From positions 310,001 through 374,000 of the forward strand of contig JAFEDJ010000021.1 in assembly GCA_018241685.1 (NCBI GenBank): a stretch of DNA of 64,000 bases. The letters run 5' to 3'. The position numbers and the translations under genes were made by a program. Source of the DNA: Pseudomonadota bacterium (lineage in GTDB: Bacteria > Pseudomonadota > Gammaproteobacteria > Burkholderiales > Rhodocyclaceae). Below, in pieces: positions 8,978 to 18,024 of this stretch. The number at the start of each line of letters is the position of its first letter. The stretch's first letter is position 1. The notes beneath the pieces are model-generated. The model saw only the letters and a list, made by a program, of their open reading frames with translations, was not told where the DNA came from and did no database searches.

Positions 8978-10143
8978 GCGACATGACGAACGGCGGACTC
9001 TTCTCGGTGCCCGGGCTACGCCGCCTGCGGGTGATGACGCAGAAGGAGCTGCTGCAGCTGTTCCGCGACGTGGCCCTGATGGTGTTCTTCCTGTACAGCT
9101 TCACCGGCGACATCTACCTGGCCGCCTCCGGGGTCAGCATGCAGCTCAAGAACGCCGCCATCGCCACCCTCGACGCCGACTACAGCTTCGCCTCGCGGGA
9201 GCTGGCGAGCCGCTTCCAGCCGCCCTATTTCCAGCCCGCCGGCAGCGTGGCCGACGCCCGCCAGGCGATCCGCCGCCTCGACGACGGCGACGTGATGGCC
9301 GTGCTCGACGTACCGCCACGCTTCCAGGAACGCCTGCAGCGCGGCGAACAGGTATCGGTCCAGCTGCAGGTGGACACCTCCAACTCGGTACTCGGCTTCC
9401 TCGCCTCCAGCTACGGCGCGCAGATCGTCGGCAAGTACGCCCTCGAAGCGGCCGCCCAGCGGGAAGGGCTGGCGGCGGCCGGCGGCATCGCCGGCCCAGT
9501 GGTCGAGGCCGATACCCGCGTGTGGTACAACCCCAACCAGAACGACGCGTGGTTCATGGGCATCTCCGAGCTGCTCACCGTCGTGACCCTGTTCTCGATC
9601 CTGCTGCCGGCGGCGGCGATGGTCCGCGAGAAGGAGCGCGGCACCATCGAGCAGCTGATGGTCACGCCATTGACGTCCTTCCAGATCCTCTTCCCGAAGG
9701 TCGTCGCGATGACGCTGGTGATCCTCGCCGGCAGCGCCATCGCGCTGTTCGGCGTGCTCGGCCCGCTGTTCCAGCTGCCGATGCGCGGCAGCCTCGTCAC
9801 CTTCTTCCTGATCACCGCCCTCTACGTGTTCACCACCGCCGGCCTCGGCCTGCTGGCCGCCACCGTGGCCCGCAACCTGGCCCAGGTCGGCATGCTGACA
9901 GTGGTGATCCTGATGCCAATGCTGCTGCTCTCCGGCGCGTGGACACCCATTGAGGCGATGCCCCCGTGGATGCGTGGGCTGGCGTGGATTTCGCCGCTGC
10001 ACTACTTCCTCGACGCGGCCTACGGCATTCTGCTGAAGGGCGTCGGCATGGACCTGCTGTGGGATTCGGTGCTGGCGATGGGCGGGCTGGGCATTGTCGT
10101 CTTCGCCGCCGGCATGCGCCGCTTTGGCCGCCAATTCGGCTGA
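8974..10143 (+). CDS. ABC-2 type permease (YbhR-like)
   Basis: 389-residue permease, partner of the preceding one. The start is the ATG at 8974 that overlaps the previous stop; the same frame is open much further upstream, but that part is only the shadow of the first permease. The layout is again one N-terminal span, a large periplasmic domain and five C-terminal spans, with the coupling segment MVREKERGTIEQLMVTPLT near residue 220. It closes the operon. Confidence 0.92.
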   Translation: MSDMTNGGLFSVPGLRRLRVMTQKELLQLFRDVALMVFFLYSFTGDIYLAASGVSMQLKNAAIATLDADYSFASRELASRFQPPYFQPAGSVADARQAIRRLDDGDVMAVLDVPPRFQERLQRGEQVSVQLQVDTSNSVLGFLASSYGAQIVGKYALEAAAQREGLAAAGGIAGPVVEADTRVWYNPNQNDAWFMGISELLTVVTLFSILLPAAAMVREKERGTIEQLMVTPLTSFQILFPKVVAMTLVILAGSAIALFGVLGPLFQLPMRGSLVTFFLITALYVFTTAGLGLLAATVARNLAQVGMLTVVILMPMLLLSGAWTPIEAMPPWMRGLAWISPLHYFLDAAYGILLKGVGMDLLWDSVLAMGGLGIVVFAAGMRRFGRQFG

Positions 10144-10218
10144 GCGCAGCGGCTTAGGCCGCACCTTCCGCTACGGAATGGCGTAGAGTCCTGTTCCATA
10201 ACAAGAACAGCTTACGTC

Positions 10219-12657
10219 ATGCCCGCCTCGTCGAATCCGTCCGCCAGCCGCACCCTGCTCGCCCGCAGCCTGTGCCTGCTGGTCTGCCTCGCCCTGTGCC
10301 TGCTGCAGGGCCTGGCCCAGGCCGATAACGGGCCCCTGCCCCCCCATGTGCTCTACCTCAACTCCTACCATCCGGGCTACCAGTGGAGCGATGCCATTGA
10401 AAAGGGCATCCGGAGGGAGCTGGCCGACGACACACGTCAGGTGGAACTGTCAGTGGAATATCTGGACGCCCGCCGCTTCCCTGACCCCGCCCGCATGGAC
10501 CTCCTCGCCGACGCGATGGCGATCAAGTACCGTGGCTACCGGCACGACCTGCTGATCGTCTCCGACAACGACGCCTTCGACTTCGCGATCCGCCACCGGG
10601 CGCGTCTGTTTCCCGGCCTGCCCATCGTGTTCTGCGGCTTCAACCATTTCCGCCCGGATGCACTGAAGGGCATCGACAACATCACCGGAGTCAACGAGGA
10701 GATCGACATCGGCGCCAGCGTGGAACTGGCGCTGAAGGTCCATCCCGCCACGCGCCAGCTGGTCTTCATCCTGTCCACCGGCGATCCGAGCAGCGCACGC
10801 AGCGCCAGCGAAGCCGAGAGCAGCATCCTGCCCCGCTACAAGGCACGCTTCCAGGTCAGCGTGCTGAAGGATGCGTCGATGCAGACCATCCGCGAGCGCC
10901 TTCAGTCCCTGCCGAGCAATGCGCTGGTCTTCCTCGCCGGGCAGACCAGCGATCTCGGCGAAGGGCGCGCACTGACACCGGTGGAAAACGGCCGCCTGGT
11001 GGCCGCCGCCAGCCCGGTGCCGGTATATACCTTCTGGGACTTCCACCTCGGGACCGGCGTACTCGGCGGCCACGTGCTCAACGGCCTCGACCAGGGCCGC
11101 GAGGCCGCCCGCCTGGCCCGCCAGGCCCTCGACGGGCATCACGCATCCGACATCCCGGTGACAATGGAATCCCCGGCCCGCGACGTGTTCGACTACCCTA
11201 CTCTGCAACGCTTCGACATCCCGACCAGCGCCCTGCCCGACGGCGCCGAGATCATCGACGCCCCGACCAGCCTGTGGGCGCTCTATCGCGGCCAGATCAT
11301 CGCTGCCGTCATCGTCGTAGTGCTGCAAGGTCTACTGATCGTCGCACTGGTGCGCGTCGCCGGCCAACGCCGCCTGGCCCTCGCCGAACTGGCCGAGGAA
11401 CGCAGCCTGCTCGAAGCCCGCGTGCGCGAGCGCACCACAGAACTGGCCGACGCCAACACCCAGCTCACCGACGAGGTCGCCGAACGCCGCCGCGCCGAAA
11501 ACGGCCTGCGTGAGGCCGTCGCCGTCACAGAGACGGTGCTGTTGGCCTCGCCTGTGCCGATCGGCGTGTATCGGGACACCGGCCCCTGCGTGATGGCCAA
11601 CGAAAGCTATGCCCGCCTGGTTGGCGCCAGCCGCGAACAGCTGCTGGCCCAGAGCTTCCACAGCATCCACGCCTGGCACGCCAGCGGCATCCACGATGAC
11701 TGCCTGCGCGCGCTGCAGACCGACACGCGCCAACAGCGCCAGATCCACGTGACGACCTCCTTCGGTCGCGAAATCTGGGCCGACTGCCTGATCCTGCCGG
11801 TACACCTCAATAACGAAAAACACCTGCTGATCCAGTTCGTGGACCAGACCGAGAGGGTCCAGATGCTGACCGAGCTGGAGCAGCACCGCCAGCACCTGGA
11901 AGCCCAGGTCCGCCTGCGCACCGCCGAGCTGCAGGCCGCGAAGGAACTGGCCGAAAGCGCCAATCGAGCGAAAAGTACCTTCCTGGCCAACCTGAGCCAC
12001 GAGATCCACACGCCGCTCAACGCCATCCTCGGCTTCACCCGAATCCTGCGGGACAAGAACGACGATGCCACTCAACGGGACCGCCTGGAACGAGTCCTGA
12101 AGGCCGCTGGCGGCCTCCATCAGATTCTCGACGACTTGCTCGACCTCGCCGCGCTCGACGCGGAACGCATGCCGATCGACGAGAAGCCGTTCGCTACCGA
12201 CGACATCGCCCGCCGGGTCGCGGACGCCACCGGCGCCGATCTGCGTGCCCGCGGCCTGGACTACACGGCCGATCTCACCGGCCTGCCCGCCCAGTTGAAG
12301 GGCGACCCACAGCGCATCAGCCAGATGCTGATCAACTACGTCAGCAATGCCGCCAAGTTCACCGAGCGGGGTTTCGTCGCGGTGCATGGGCGCGTGCTAC
12401 GGGAAGATGCCAGAGGCCTGCTGCTACGCTTCGAGGTGCAGGATTCCGGTATCGGCGTGAAGCCGGAGGACCAACAGCGTATCTTCCTCAGCTTCGAACA
12501 GGCTGACGGTTCCTTCACGCGCCGCCACGGCGGCACCGGCCTCGGCCTCGCCATCAACCGCAAACTGGCCCGCCTGATGGACGGCGAAACCGGCGTGAAC
12601 AGCACGCTGGGCGAAGGCAGCACCTTCTGGTTCACCGTCCGCCTGAAAAAACCATAA
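10219..12657 (+). CDS. Sensor histidine kinase with periplasmic ABC-type substrate-binding sensor
   Basis: 812-residue membrane sensor. A signal or anchor helix (LCLLVCLALCLLQGLAQA) precedes a periplasmic domain of the ABC-substrate-binding type (about 40-345, beginning HVLYLNSYHPGYQWSD). A transmembrane helix (about 355-378) leads to a coiled coil, a PAS domain (about 430-550), a HisKA dimerisation domain with phospho-acceptor His in LSHEIHTPLN (about residue 595) and an HATPase domain with N and G boxes ([24 protein letters not shown]). There is no receiver domain and no adjacent response regulator, so its partner is elsewhere. Hybrid kinases usually read HEIRTP here; this one has HEIHTP. 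Confidence 0.9.
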   Translation: MPASSNPSASRTLLARSLCLLVCLALCLLQGLAQADNGPLPPHVLYLNSYHPGYQWSDAIEKGIRRELADDTRQVELSVEYLDARRFPDPARMDLLADAMAIKYRGYRHDLLIVSDNDAFDFAIRHRARLFPGLPIVFCGFNHFRPDALKGIDNITGVNEEIDIGASVELALKVHPATRQLVFILSTGDPSSARSASEAESSILPRYKARFQVSVLKDASMQTIRERLQSLPSNALVFLAGQTSDLGEGRALTPVENGRLVAAASPVPVYTFWDFHLGTGVLGGHVLNGLDQGREAARLARQALDGHHASDIPVTMESPARDVFDYPTLQRFDIPTSALPDGAEIIDAPTSLWALYRGQIIAAVIVVVLQGLLIVALVRVAGQRRLALAELAEERSLLEARVRERTTELADANTQLTDEVAERRRAENGLREAVAVTETVLLASPVPIGVYRDTGPCVMANESYARLVGASREQLLAQSFHSIHAWHASGIHDDCLRALQTDTRQQRQIHVTTSFGREIWADCLILPVHLNNEKHLLIQFVDQTERVQMLTELEQHRQHLEAQVRLRTAELQAAKELAESANRAKSTFLANLSHEIHTPLNAILGFTRILRDKNDDATQRDRLERVLKAAGGLHQILDDLLDLAALDAERMPIDEKPFATDDIARRVADATGADLRARGLDYTADLTGLPAQLKGDPQRISQMLINYVSNAAKFTERGFVAVHGRVLREDARGLLLRFEVQDSGIGVKPEDQQRIFLSFEQADGSFTRRHGGTGLGLAINRKLARLMDGETGVNSTLGEGSTFWFTVRLKKP

Positions 12658-12725
12658 GGCCTAGACTACGCTACGGCAAACACGACAAGGCGGGGCCTCC
12701 AAGCAGCCAGCCAAGACTCCCTTCG

Positions 12726-13028
12726 CTATTTTGTTGCTCCAGCCTTTGGACCACCGTGGGAACTGGATGATGCCGCATGCCGACATGAGCGCCTGGCGGG
12801 GCTACCGGCGCGCTGCTGACGCGGCTTCATCACCGCCCTGGAAGCCTCCGGTTTGCTTGCCGCCCCGGCCTCGGTACCAAGCTGCTCGGCAGCCACACTC
12901 GCCGGGGGCGGAACAGGAATGAGCCGATGCGGCGGGGTCGCCACCTCAGTTGGAGGGGCGTCCGCAGCGTAGAGTGCTGCGGCTGCAGCGAAGAGGCCTG
13001 TTGCAAGGACAACTTTGAGGGGGCCCAT
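12726..13028 (-). CDS. Small exported protein of unknown function
   Basis: 100-residue protein. Its N-terminus looks like a signal peptide (MGPLKVVLATGLFAAAAALYAADA), and the rest is rich in Pro, Ala, Arg and Ser with no recognisable domain. A good ribosome binding site (CGGAGG, seven bases before the ATG) and its place 22 bases downstream of the S53 peptidase on the same strand support a real gene, probably co-transcribed and therefore under the same riboswitch. The Arg- and Ser-rich C-terminal half could be disordered. I do not recognise a family. Confidence 0.6.
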   Translation of the reverse strand: MGPLKVVLATGLFAAAAALYAADAPPTEVATPPHRLIPVPPPASVAAEQLGTEAGAASKPEASRAVMKPRQQRAGSPARRSCRHAASSSSHGGPKAGATK

Positions 13029-13050
13029 GGCTTGCCTCCGAAGTCTCCGC

Positions 13051-15426
13051 CTACTTGGCGGTTACGGTGAGCGGAATGCTGACTTGGGTACTGAGTCCAG
13101 CGGAGTCAATGGCACGCAAACTCAGCGAATAGCTACCGGTAACCGGGAAGAGCCAAACATACTGTAGCGTCTGACCACTGATAGAAAACTGCATGCCGAG
13201 AGGTGCATTGGAGACGGTGATAGTGACATAGCTGGCACCAGGATCGGAGAAGGCAATGGAGCCCGTCAGTTTCTGGCCGGCCAAGCCTTTGATCGGCGTA
13301 GCGGTAATGACCGGTCCGCCCGAACTGATCTGAATGCTGTAGCTCGCCTGGCCTGTAAGGCCGGTCTTCGAATCCTTGACCGTCGCAATGACGGTGTAGC
13401 TACCCACGACGGGTTGCTGCCAGCTGACGACTCCGCTGCTGCTGATCGCCATGCCCGAGGGCGCGCCGCTCAGACTATAGCTCACCGGATTGAGGCTGGT
13501 AACCACGACCGGGAACGACAGGGCCACATTCGGCTTGCCGGTGATCGTGCCACCGGTGACGAGCGGCGCTTTGGCGGCGATGGTGATCGTGTAGATCCCT
13601 TGTCCGCTCAAGCCGCTGGTCTTGTCGGTGGCCGTCACGGTAACCGTATAGGAACCCGCCACAGGACTGGCCCAGCTGACGACGCCACTGGTGCTGATGC
13701 TCATGCCGCTGGGAGCGCCACTCAACGCATAGCTGACCGCATTAGCGGCATTGACAGCCACCGTAAACGTCAAAGGTGTTCCCGCTGAACCTGAAATACT
13801 GGCCGGAGTGACAGTCGGAGCACTGGGCAGATTGGTCGTGCTCGTGAGCTGGGTAATCAGATTGCCGACGTTGGGCGTTCCCAGCCCCGACAAGGTGTCG
13901 TAGCCCGTATGGGCCGAACAGGTCACACAACTACCGTTGGTGCCTTGGGTGATATCGGCAAACGAGGCGGCATAGGAGCCAGGAACAGTAGCGATCTGAG
14001 TGTACAGAATCGAATGCGGGAGGCCGAGGACGGATTTGCTCGCGCTGATGCGCGACGCGTTCGCCACCGCGATCAGCCCTGCCCACTGGGGCGTGGCCAA
14101 ACTCGTACCGCCGGCGCTGAACCAGCTGGCGGTACTACTGCCGGGAGACAGGATGGCAACGTATTGACCGGTGGTCGGGTCTGCATTGAAGGCTACGTCG
14201 GCAACGGTTCGCCGGCTGACGGAGCCCAGGCCCGGCACGCTGGTGGTCTGATAGCCGGGAACCGCCGTATAGGCACTCGTGCCTCCCCCCGTCCCCGACC
14301 AGCTCACTTCACTACGCGCACCGCTGCCGCTGTAGCGCAGGCTCGTGCCACCAACCGCCAGCACCTTGGTGGAGACAGCGGGCCAAGATACGCCCACGCC
14401 GGAGTCACCGGTAGCCGCGAGGTAGGTCATGTTGCTGCCGCTGAAAGCGCTATCGACGGAAGCGGTCCAGCTGCCTTCATTGGAGCCGAAGCTCATCGAA
14501 ACGATACCTGGCCCCATTGCATTGGCGAGCTTGATCGCCGCCAGCAGGCTGTTCGTCGTGGCATCCGGAGCTTCGATCAGAACGATGCGCGCCAGAGGGG
14601 CGGTGGCATGGACCCATTGCACATCGAGGGCGATTTCGGTCGCCCAGTTGGAGTTATAGCCCGGGGGCGTGCCACTCATACCACCACTGGTATTGGCATA
14701 GACCACCGAGAACTCGCAAGCACTGGAGCTGGCCGTGCCGAGCGGAAGACCCGCAGTGGTTGCAATCGCCTTGCTGGTGCAAGCCGGAAGGGCAAACTTG
14801 GCATTGAAAGCGGCGAGCTCGGCCGCGACGTTCGGATCGTGATACGCCGCAACGATGTAGATCGTCTGTCCGGCCCCCATTTGTGCAGCTTGCGTCGCCG
14901 TGGGAGTGCTGCCGGCAGTCGGCAAGGCCGGCATACCGTAGGCGGCACGGATCTGGGCCGGCGTATAGGTGACGACACTGCTGCTGGTGGCCATCGGGGC
15001 GACGTCCGTCGCACCCTGCACGTACTGGATTCCACTGGACTGAACGCGACGAAATGCGGCAATCGCCTGAGGGGTTAGATTTCGCGAGGACAGGGCCCGA
15101 AGTTCGCTCGGGACGGACTGGTAATGGGGATACACCTGCGCCGAAGCGCCATCTCCAGCCTGATCGGCCCCACCCGGCTCGTCGATCGGTGTGGGCGCAA
15201 GGTGGAACGCAGGTTCGACGGTCTTTGTCGCTATATCAGCCGGCAGCGCGGCCAAATCCATCTGGAGACTCGTGCTGGCGGACGCCAGGGGAGCCGCCGT
15301 TTGCGGCGCCGACGCCTCGGAGCCGCTTCCGCCACCACACCCGCTGACGAGCGCCGAAGCGACAACCGCCGCGGCGATGGGAAGCCGACATACCTGGATT
15401 TGACTGTGCGGGAGAACGATCTTCAT
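13051..15426 (-). CDS. Lipoprotein S53-family serine-carboxyl peptidase (sedolisin/kumamolisin type) with Ig-like C-terminal repeats
   Basis: 791-residue secreted protease. A lipoprotein signal ends in LVSGC (Cys30), so it is probably membrane-anchored outside the cytoplasm. The peptidase domain covers about 150-535. The family's catalytic set is visible: Glu264 and Asp268 in ATEIALDVQW, oxyanion Asp341 in ATGDSGVG and nucleophile Ser442 in GGTSLATP. The short segment before it may be a reduced propeptide. Three Ig-like (putative-Ig, He_PIG) repeats follow, two of them nearly alike (SYALSGAPSGMSISTSGVVSW, SYSLSGAPSGMAISSSGVVSW, each shown in part). Expression appears controlled by the upstream c-di-GMP riboswitch. 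S53 enzymes usually work at acidic pH. Confidence 0.88.
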   Translation of the reverse strand: MKIVLPHSQIQVCRLPIAAAVVASALVSGCGGGSGSEASAPQTAAPLASASTSLQMDLAALPADIATKTVEPAFHLAPTPIDEPGGADQAGDGASAQVYPHYQSVPSELRALSSRNLTPQAIAAFRRVQSSGIQYVQGATDVAPMATSSSVVTYTPAQIRAAYGMPALPTAGSTPTATQAAQMGAGQTIYIVAAYHDPNVAAELAAFNAKFALPACTSKAIATTAGLPLGTASSSACEFSVVYANTSGGMSGTPPGYNSNWATEIALDVQWVHATAPLARIVLIEAPDATTNSLLAAIKLANAMGPGIVSMSFGSNEGSWTASVDSAFSGSNMTYLAATGDSGVGVSWPAVSTKVLAVGGTSLRYSGSGARSEVSWSGTGGGTSAYTAVPGYQTTSVPGLGSVSRRTVADVAFNADPTTGQYVAILSPGSSTASWFSAGGTSLATPQWAGLIAVANASRISASKSVLGLPHSILYTQIATVPGSYAASFADITQGTNGSCVTCSAHTGYDTLSGLGTPNVGNLITQLTSTTNLPSAPTVTPASISGSAGTPLTFTVAVNAANAVSYALSGAPSGMSISTSGVVSWASPVAGSYTVTVTATDKTSGLSGQGIYTITIAAKAPLVTGGTITGKPNVALSFPVVVTSLNPVSYSLSGAPSGMAISSSGVVSWQQPVVGSYTVIATVKDSKTGLTGQASYSIQISSGGPVITATPIKGLAGQKLTGSIAFSDPGASYVTITVSNAPLGMQFSISGQTLQYVWLFPVTGSYSLSLRAIDSAGLSTQVSIPLTVTAK

Positions 15427-15455
15427 GGCCCTGACTCCTGGGTTATTTCAGGGCC
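15427..15455 (-). promoter_or_regulatory. Hairpin enclosing the peptidase ribosome binding site
   Basis: GGCCCTGA (15448-15455 on the plus strand as TCAGGGCC) and TCAGGGCC immediately before the start codon form a perfect eight-base inverted repeat with a 13-base loop that contains the AGGAG ribosome binding site. Formation of the stem would hide the site and the base of the start codon. Together with the riboswitch 43 bases upstream, this looks like a translational expression platform. The pairing partner that would open it is not identified. Confidence 0.65.
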
Positions 15456-15497
15456 TCGCTGACGACAGCATCGAACAGATCGTTGGAACACGGCGGC

Positions 15498-15592
15498 TCG
15501 ATGTGCCGGCAACCCCGCTGCCATGGCGCACCGACGCGCTTTAGGCCGGAAGTTTTGCGTCCTCATCTTTTAATGAGTTTGCCCTTCATCCC
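15498..15592 (-). promoter_or_regulatory. Cyclic-di-GMP-I riboswitch (GEMM-I)
   Basis: Read on the minus strand, the leader carries the conserved GEMM-I blocks in order. These are AGGGCAAAC, a hairpin (CTCAT/ATGAG), GGACGCAAAACTTCCGGCCTAA, shown here in two parts (GGACGCAAAAC and TTCCGGCCTAA), a GCGC/GCGC stem, and CAGCGGGGTTGCCGG. A short P1 (GATG/CATC) closes the fold. The G in AGGGC that contacts the second guanine of c-di-GMP is kept, so c-di-GMP is a more likely ligand than cGAMP. It lies 43 bases upstream of the ribosome-binding-site hairpin of the S53 peptidase gene. Confidence 0.9.
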
Positions 15593-15795
15593 GTCATTTT
15601 GACTGAACGGTCTGTATCTTAGTCCTCCAGGGCCGAATCCGAAAGCCACGGAATCATGATTCGGCATTGCAACATTCAGGATCTCCGCCCTCCCCAAACC
15701 ACCGTCGGTCGCACCGCATAGCGGCTATGCGCTCAGCGCCATGAGCGGAGTCTGCTGCTCGCCCATACTGCAATCCCCAACCCGCAGTCCCCATC

Positions 15796-17073
15796 ATGAC
15801 AACAATTTCCAATTCCTCTGACTCCCGGCTCGGCCTACCACCCTGGCTGATCCTGCTCGGTGTGCTGACCGCCATCGGCCCGCTGTCCATCGACATGTAC
15901 CTGCCCAGTTTCCCGCAGATCGAGCGCAACCTCGGCGGGCAGCCCGGCAGCGTTGAACTGACCCTGGCCGCCTTCTTCATCGGGCTGACCTTCGGCCAGC
16001 TGTTCTACGGCCCCCTCAGCGATCGCTTCGGCCGCAAGAAGCCGCTCTACGTCGGGCTCATCATCTACACCGTGGCGGCAATCGGCGCCGCCTGCGCGAC
16101 AAGCATCCCGGCGTTGATCGGCTGGCGCTTAGTGCAGGGCCTCGGCGGCTGTGCCGGCATCATCATCCCCAGCGCCATCGTCCGCGACCGCTGCTCGGCG
16201 AGGGACTCCGCACGCGCCTTCTCGCTGCTGATGCTGGTAATGGGCCTCGCCCCCATCCTCGCCCCGCTGATCGGCGGCGCGCTGCTCGGCGTCTCCGGCT
16301 GGCACAGCATCTTCATCGTGCTGGCGGTGTTCGGCGCAGCCTGTCTGCTTGCCATCCGCCTGGGCCTGGCGGAAAGCCACGACACCCGCCACGAACCGCC
16401 GCTGCAGCTCGGCACGGTGCTCCGCAACTACGGCCGCCTGCTCGCCAACAGGGCCTTCCTCGGCTACGCGCTGGGCGGCGGCCTGGCCATGTCGGGCATG
16501 TTCGCCTACGTTGCCGGCTCACCCTTCGTGCTCATCGACCTGTACGGCGTCGCACCGCAGGACTACGGCTGGTTCTTTGGCAGCAACGCCTTCGGCCTGA
16601 TCGCCGCCAGCCAGCTCAACGCCCATCTGCTGAAGCGCCACTCGGCGACGCTGCTGCTGCGCCGCGCCCTGTGGGTGCCGCTGCTGACCGGCATGCTGCT
16701 CGCTGGGCTGGCCTTCACCGGGCAGATCTCGCTACCGTGGTTCGTCGGTGTCTTCTTCTGCTTCGTCAGCAGCCTTGGCTTCATCATCCCCAACGCCACC
16801 GCCTCGGCGCTCGCCACCCACGGGCAACAGGCCGGCACCGCGGCGGCCCTGGCCAGCGCGCTGCAGTTCTTCTTCGCGACCCTCGCCGGTGCACTGGTCG
16901 GCCTGCTCCACGACGGCAGCGGACGACCACTGGCGGTAGTGATGGCCATGTGCGGCATCGGCGCCTGGGCCTTGCACCGCCTGCTGGTCGCCCATCACGA
17001 CAAGCATGCTCCGCTCTCTGCCGCCGAAGGCAGCACCGAGCGTCGCCCGGAACCCTCTCACGCGACGCGCTGA
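15796..17073 (+). CDS. Bcr/CflA-family drug efflux MFS transporter
   Basis: 425-residue inner-membrane transporter of the major facilitator superfamily with about twelve hydrophobic spans. The Bcr/CflA hallmarks are visible: LGVLTAIGPLSIDMYLPSFP in span 1, the motif-A loop YGPLSDRFGRKKPLYVG (residues about 73-89) between spans 2 and 3, and a motif-C-like stretch LLMLVMGLAPILAPLIGG in span 5. Members expel bicyclomycin, chloramphenicol-type drugs or sulphonamides by proton antiport; the substrate here is unknown. It converges on the LysR gene with only two bases between the stops. Confidence 0.93.
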   Translation: MTTISNSSDSRLGLPPWLILLGVLTAIGPLSIDMYLPSFPQIERNLGGQPGSVELTLAAFFIGLTFGQLFYGPLSDRFGRKKPLYVGLIIYTVAAIGAACATSIPALIGWRLVQGLGGCAGIIIPSAIVRDRCSARDSARAFSLLMLVMGLAPILAPLIGGALLGVSGWHSIFIVLAVFGAACLLAIRLGLAESHDTRHEPPLQLGTVLRNYGRLLANRAFLGYALGGGLAMSGMFAYVAGSPFVLIDLYGVAPQDYGWFFGSNAFGLIAASQLNAHLLKRHSATLLLRRALWVPLLTGMLLAGLAFTGQISLPWFVGVFFCFVSSLGFIIPNATASALATHGQQAGTAAALASALQFFFATLAGALVGLLHDGSGRPLAVVMAMCGIGAWALHRLLVAHHDKHAPLSAAEGSTERRPEPSHATR

Positions 17074-17075
17074 GA

Positions 17076-18020
17076 TCACGGCCCCTCGGCAGGGATCGTG
17101 GCCAACCGCGCATCCGGCCACTCGCCGGACGCGACGAGGCGGACCACCTCGTCCTTGATCAGCCGGACGATGGTCCACAGGCCATCCGGCACGACCCGGT
17201 TGCGTGCCAGCACCAGACCGACCTGCCGGCTCACCTCCGGGTCGCTCAGCCGACAACTCCGCAGCACGCCGGCGGCGATCTCGTCGCGCACCGCAGCTTC
17301 GGGCAGCAGGGTTCCGCCGCAGCCTTCCGCCACCATCCGCTTGATGAGGGCGATGGAGCCATCCAGCTCGACCGCGATCCGCGGCGCAAAGCCATGGCGA
17401 GCCGCCAAGGACTCCACCAACATGCGCAGGCCGTGGTGAGTACTCGGCAGGATCAACGGGATGTCGCGTAGCGCGGACACCGGCACGGCCTCGCCGGCCA
17501 GCCGGTGCGCGGCGGGCAAGACCAGGCGCAGCCCTTCGCTGAGCAGTACATCGGCCTGCACGGCACCCTGCTCAGGCAGGTAGATCAGCGCCAGGTCCAC
17601 GTCACCGCTGGCCAGCTTGTCGAGCAGCTGATCGGCCAGTGCTTCCACGAAGCGCAGCCGGCTGTCGGGGTAGTGTTCCTTCAGCAGCCGCGCCAACGGC
17701 GCAAAGAGCAGGCTGGCGATGGTCGGCTGGGCGGCGATGTGCAGCTGGCTCGGGCCGCGTCCGTCCCCGTGCTGCATCACCGAGCCGGCCTCGTCGAGCA
17801 GGCGGCCGATGGACTCGGCGTATTCGAGCAGCTTCTCGCCCCTTTCGGTGGGCAGCACGCCGCGCCCGCTACGGTGCAGCAGGCGCGTGCCGAGCTCACC
17901 TTCCAGCGCCGCCAGGCGCCGGCTCAGCGTGGACTGGTCGACGCCTGTCTCGAGCGCCGCCCGCGAGATGCTGCCCGCCTTGACGATGCGCGCGAACAGC
18001 CGCAGGTCATCAGAGTTCAT
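17076..18020 (-). CDS. LysR-family transcriptional regulator
   Basis: 314-residue regulator. I start at the ATG 18018-18020 (MNSDDLRLFARIVKAGSIS), which gives the typical LysR length; the frame stays open upstream into the UvrA gene, but that part is a shadow. The winged helix-turn-helix covers residues 1-60 (SRAALETGVDQSTLSRRLAA), and a periplasmic-binding-like effector domain follows from about 90. The start lies four bases after the uvrA-like stop, so the two are probably co-transcribed. Target genes and effector are not evident; the adjacent Bcr-type pump is convergent, not divergent, so regulation of it is uncertain. Confidence 0.9.
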   Translation of the reverse strand: MNSDDLRLFARIVKAGSISRAALETGVDQSTLSRRLAALEGELGTRLLHRSGRGVLPTERGEKLLEYAESIGRLLDEAGSVMQHGDGRGPSQLHIAAQPTIASLLFAPLARLLKEHYPDSRLRFVEALADQLLDKLASGDVDLALIYLPEQGAVQADVLLSEGLRLVLPAAHRLAGEAVPVSALRDIPLILPSTHHGLRMLVESLAARHGFAPRIAVELDGSIALIKRMVAEGCGGTLLPEAAVRDEIAAGVLRSCRLSDPEVSRQVGLVLARNRVVPDGLWTIVRLIKDEVVRLVASGEWPDARLATIPAEGP

Positions 18021-18024
18021 CGCC

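Noticed and set aside
7861..10143. Apparent 760-residue fusion of a leader with the second permease
   Set aside because: The first half is the wrong frame of the first permease. The genuine start is the ATG at 8974 that overlaps the preceding stop.
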